Below are positions 46,550 to 50,000 of a stretch of 50,000 bases of DNA, one piece after another. Both the position numbers and the translations under genes were made by a program. The stretch is from Prorocentrum cordatum (taxonomy: Eukaryota; Sar; Dinophyceae; Prorocentrales; Prorocentraceae): positions 1 through 50,000 of the forward strand of contig CAUYUJ010022091.1 of the NCBI GenBank assembly GCA_963575745.1, in the 5' to 3' direction. The notes below the pieces were generated by a model. The model was not told the origin of the DNA, ran no database searches, and saw nothing but the letters and a program-made list of their open reading frames with translations. Position 1 is the stretch's first letter. Every line of letters begins with the position of its first letter.

Positions 46550-46657
46550 CTAGTAGTAATACTAGTAGTAGTCGTCGTAGTAGTAGTCGTAGTAGTAGTA
46601 GTGGTAGTAGTAGTAGTAGTAGTAGTAGTAATAGTCGTAGTAGTATTCGTAGTAGTC

Positions 46658-46711
<54 letters not shown>

Positions 46712-47122
46712 AAGGTAGAAACTATGTAGTAGTAATCGTAGAAGTAGTAGTGGCAGCCGTAATATCATACATAGTTGTAATTGAAAAATAATCGTAATAG
46801 GAGCAGCAACCGTCGTAGTAGCAGTAGTAGTAGTAGCCGTAGTGGCAGTAGTACTTGTCGTGTTCTTAGTAGTAGTAGTAGTAGTAGTAGTAGCAGTAGT
46901 AGTATTCGTCGTCGTATCGTAGTAGTAGTAGTCGTCGTAGTAATAATAGTCGTATTATTATTAGTACTAGTAGTAGTCATACTCGTAGAAATACTAGTAG
47001 AAGTAGTACTGGTGATAGTCGTAGTGGTCGTAGTAGTTACAGTAACCGTAGTAGCGGTCGTAGCCGAAGTAGCAGTAGTAGTAGTAGTAGTAGAAGTCGT
47101 AGTCGTGATAGTAGTAGTAGTG

Positions 47123-47158
<36 letters not shown>

Positions 47159-47369
47159 AATGGTAACGTGAGTGCCAGTAGTGGCAGTAGTAGAAATAAA
47201 ATCAGTAATACTAATAACAGTACTCGTAGTAGTAGTGATGTTAGTGGTAATAGTAGTAATGATGCTAGTCGTCGTTGTAGTTGTAGTAGTAGGAGTAAAA
47301 GTCGTGGTGCTAGTACTAGTCGTCGTCATCGTCGTAGTAGTAGTACTAGCAAAAGTAATATAACTTGCT

Positions 47370-47412
<43 letters not shown>

Positions 47413-47810
47413 GAGTAGTAGTAGTAGTCGTCGTAGTCGTAGTAGTGGTAGTAATAGTACAGTAGTGGTATGAGTGGTAGTACTAGCAGTAGTACTAGTA
47501 GGAATACTCGTAGTAGCAGCAGCAACAGCAATTGCCACAATGACATTACTCGTTGTCTTTTGTATGGCGCAAATGGTAGGAATGAAAGTGGTAGCCGTAG
47601 TACTTGTAGCAATACTAATCGCTTATAACAGTACTAGCAGTAATACTTAACAAGGTACTAGTCGCAGCAGAAACAGAAGCAGCAACAGTAACAATGATAC
47701 TGTTCATAATCGTCTGTGTGGTAGTGAAAGTAACCACGACAATTGTAGTGGAACTCGTAGTAATAGTAGCGATCGTACTATTTGTAGCCGTAGTAGGTGT
47801 AGTAGTAGCT

Positions 47811-47857
<47 letters not shown>

Positions 47858-47901
47858 AGTAGTAGTAGTAATAATAGTAAGTAACAATGATATTAGTAGT
47901 C

Positions 47902-47932
<31 letters not shown>

Positions 47933-48179
47933 CAGTCGTAATAGCATACACAGCTGTAATAGAAAAAAGTAATAGTAGTAGCAGCAGCAACAGTCGTAGT
48001 AGCAATAGTCGTAGTAGTAGTAGTAAAAGTAGTGGTAAGAGCCGTAGTAGCAGTAGTACTAGTCGTAGTATTAGTAGTTGTATTAGTGGTCGTTGTATCG
48101 TGGTAGTAATAGCCGTCGTAGTAATACTAATCGTACTACGATTAACATTATTACTCGTAGTAGTAGTAGTAGTAGTAGC

Positions 48180-48260
<81 letters not shown>

Positions 48261-48261
48261 C

Positions 48262-48312
<51 letters not shown>

Positions 48313-48335
48313 AAGTAATACTAGTAGCAGTCGTA
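46318..48335 (+). repeat. (TAG)n field, about 2 kb, impure
   Basis: TAG/AGT units with frequent TCG, AAT, GTG and TAC variants. Pure runs lie at about 46490-46550, 46660-46710, 47810-47850 and 48145-48310. The 46750-47640 part is highly diverged. A diverged partner of 46755-46795 (CATACATAGTTGTAAT) recurs at 47945 (CATACACAGCTGTAAT), which suggests segmental duplication within the field. Confidence 0.95.
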
Positions 48336-48734
48336 GTAGGAAGAGGAGGAGGAGGAAGAGGAGGAGGAGGGAAAGAAGTAAGGGCTCGGCTCGGGTGGTT
48401 CTAAATGATTTGGCGGTTGTAGTTATTAACGTACGAGCATCTTTCGAACACATGAACACCGACCACATGAATATCGCTCACGAATATGAGCATCATTCAA
48501 GCAACATCCTACAATATGCATGCTTGTGAATAGGTGAATGTATATGAACACGTCCATGAAATGTACGTATGCATACGTGTAGTTGAACACGCGAAGGTAG
48601 ATGCGTATAGATGTCTAGGTGCAGACGTATGTACACGTACAAACACGCACGTGCGATCTATACATACCACTGAAAGCATGCTTATATGTACACGTATGTG
48701 TATATGATTATACACCTGTATATACATACGCATG

Positions 48735-48774
<40 letters not shown>

Positions 48775-48895
48775 AAAGAAAAAGCTGGCCGGGGGACGCC
48801 CTAAATACAAAATCGCCTCTATACCAACTCTGCAACTGGTGTGTCGGGCAATATTAAAGAGGGAGGAAGGGGGGAGTGCCGATGGGTCCCGAGGA
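48336..48895. other. Unassigned lower-GC sequence with (TA)n
   Basis: A short GGA tract (48340-48372) is followed by alternating TG/CA/TA-rich sequence, with a (TA)n run at about 48738-48768. No gene was seen. Confidence 0.6.
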
Positions 48896-48899
48896 GGAA

Positions 48900-49135
48900 G
48901 GTGGTGTGCCGATGAATGCCGAAGAGGCCTCTTAGAGGTCTCCTAAAGGCATCGTAAGGGCCTTGCAAAAGGCCTCTTGGAAGCCTCTTGAAGGCATCGT
49001 AGAGGCATTGACTCCGAGAAGCATCGCGGAGACCTCGTAGAGGCCTCGTAGAAGCCTCTTGGAAGCATCGTTGAGGCGTCTTGGAGGCACCGTGGAAGCA
49101 TCGTAGAGCCTCTTAGAGGCCTCTCCACGATGAGT
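48900..49135. repeat. CATCGTAGAGGC / CCTCTTGGAAG minisatellite
   Basis: Irregular 12-15 base units mixing GGCATCGTAGAGG, GCCTCTTGGAAG and CTCGTAGAGGC. Confidence 0.88.
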
Positions 49136-49835
49136 AGGATCTCCCCATGTTTCAAAAAAAGGGTCCGGGGAATAAACCACTTGGACCGGGGAATGCGCCA
49201 TTCCACCGGTGCCAAAACCATCAAGCAGGTTTTCAAGTCGATCACCCCTCCATCCGTCCCACCTCTCCTTTCGGGCCCTAGGGCCCCCCCTTTGGACCCC
49301 CATTTTCTGCAGCCCTCGTTGCCCTACTAAGTATTGCCCCATACATTGCGACGCCCTAGACATGCTATCGGCGGCGAGCCCAGGCTCGAGGTTAGACATT
49401 TTCAAGCGTTTTCGTCGGTTTTCGGCGGCGTTCCAGCCTCGGGGTGCGTTCCAACGGCTGCGCCTCGCCGGCTGCATCCCAGGGGTGCGCGGGTCGTCCC
49501 GAACGGCCGCAGGAGACTGACCCTGGGCAAAATCGGCGGCGAGCGAGGGGGGAAAAGGGCGAGAGGTTCAATCTCCGGGAAGAGAGTTAGTTCTCCAGGA
49601 AGGTTAGTTCTCTGGGTAGACTTCTGGATCCTGGAGGGATTGTGATGGTCCTGGCAGAAGAGTTACTTCTCCGGGTAAGACCTTATCAGGGATCGTCAAC
49701 ATTCTGCCGACCTTCAGTATCTCAAACAGAATTGTGGCCCCTTGAGGAAATGCCCAAGGTTTCGCACAAGGCTAGCCTTGGCTGCCCGGAGAACGAACCC
49801 TTCCGGATAATTGTTTCTTGATGTGGCGAATCAGT
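49136..49835. other. Unassigned sequence with a copy of the 4.3-kb block
   Basis: TTCCAGCCTCGGGGTGCG and GGGTCGTCCCGAACGGCCG (49430-49510) match the stretch near 4290-4390. TTCTCCGGGTA/TTCTCTGGGTAGA motifs repeat at 49570-49680. No gene was seen. Confidence 0.5.
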
Positions 49836-49837
49836 CG

Positions 49838-49898
49838 TCGTAGTAGTACCAGCAGTAGTAGCAGCAATAGCAATAGCAGTAGCAGTAGCAGTAGTAGC

Positions 49899-49930
<32 letters not shown>

Positions 49931-49939
49931 GAGTAGTAG

Positions 49940-49977
<38 letters not shown>

Positions 49978-50000
49978 ATAGTCGTAGTAGTAGTAGTAAT
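49838..50000 (+). repeat. (TAG)n array running off the window
   Basis: TAG/CAG units at the window end; probably a second TAG field. Confidence 0.95.

Overview
The window reads as nuclear DNA of a dinoflagellate. The evidence is high GC content, sparse genes cut into tiny exons, huge trinucleotide arrays (GGA/CCT, TAG, GAC, CAT), GC-AG and GA-AG type intron ends, and a very large non-LTR retrotransposon with a cytosine-methyltransferase-like tail. That tail resembles methyltransferase-bearing retroelements known from Symbiodinium. I cannot assign the species; Prorocentrum-like or Symbiodiniaceae-like are guesses. No rRNA, CRISPR array or bacterial-style operon was seen. One weak tRNA-like A-box is the only RNA-gene hint.

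Layout. From 1 to 7 kb, a minus-strand gene encoding a PDZ-like domain is split into small exons by introns made mostly of (GGA)n in sense orientation (CCT on the plus strand). Two hairpin-forming elements sit at 4.5-4.9 kb. From about 7.6 to 20.0 kb lies one minus-strand LINE-type element of about 12 kb. In reading order it has a Gln-rich/coiled-coil ORF1, a long coiled coil with an RS-like stretch, a linker, RNase H, APE-type endonuclease, reverse transcriptase, two zinc knuckles and a cytosine-methyltransferase-like domain. The whole is one nearly continuous frame broken by two frameshifts and two in-frame TGA codons.

From 20.4 to 39.3 kb is a patchwork of small mobile elements. The clearest is a family of about 160 bp (six copies) that starts near TGAAGGGG, ends near CCTCCTGA, and is flanked in every copy by 5-8 bp direct repeats. 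Also present are several foldback elements, a 1.5-kb terminal-inverted-repeat element with a 9-bp target duplication that carries G-tract and GGGACAGTGG minisatellites, and a larger family (about 0.5-0.7 kb core, three copies, one inverted). Small coding-looking islands and an RNase H relic lie among them.

From 40.3 to 45.1 kb are three unrelated satellites (374-bp, about 89-bp and 168-bp units). From 46.3 to 48.3 kb is an impure (TAG)n field. The rest is minisatellite or unassigned sequence. Nearly all long open frames outside the retroelement are artefacts of trinucleotide repeats, which lack stops in several frames, and are not annotated as genes.
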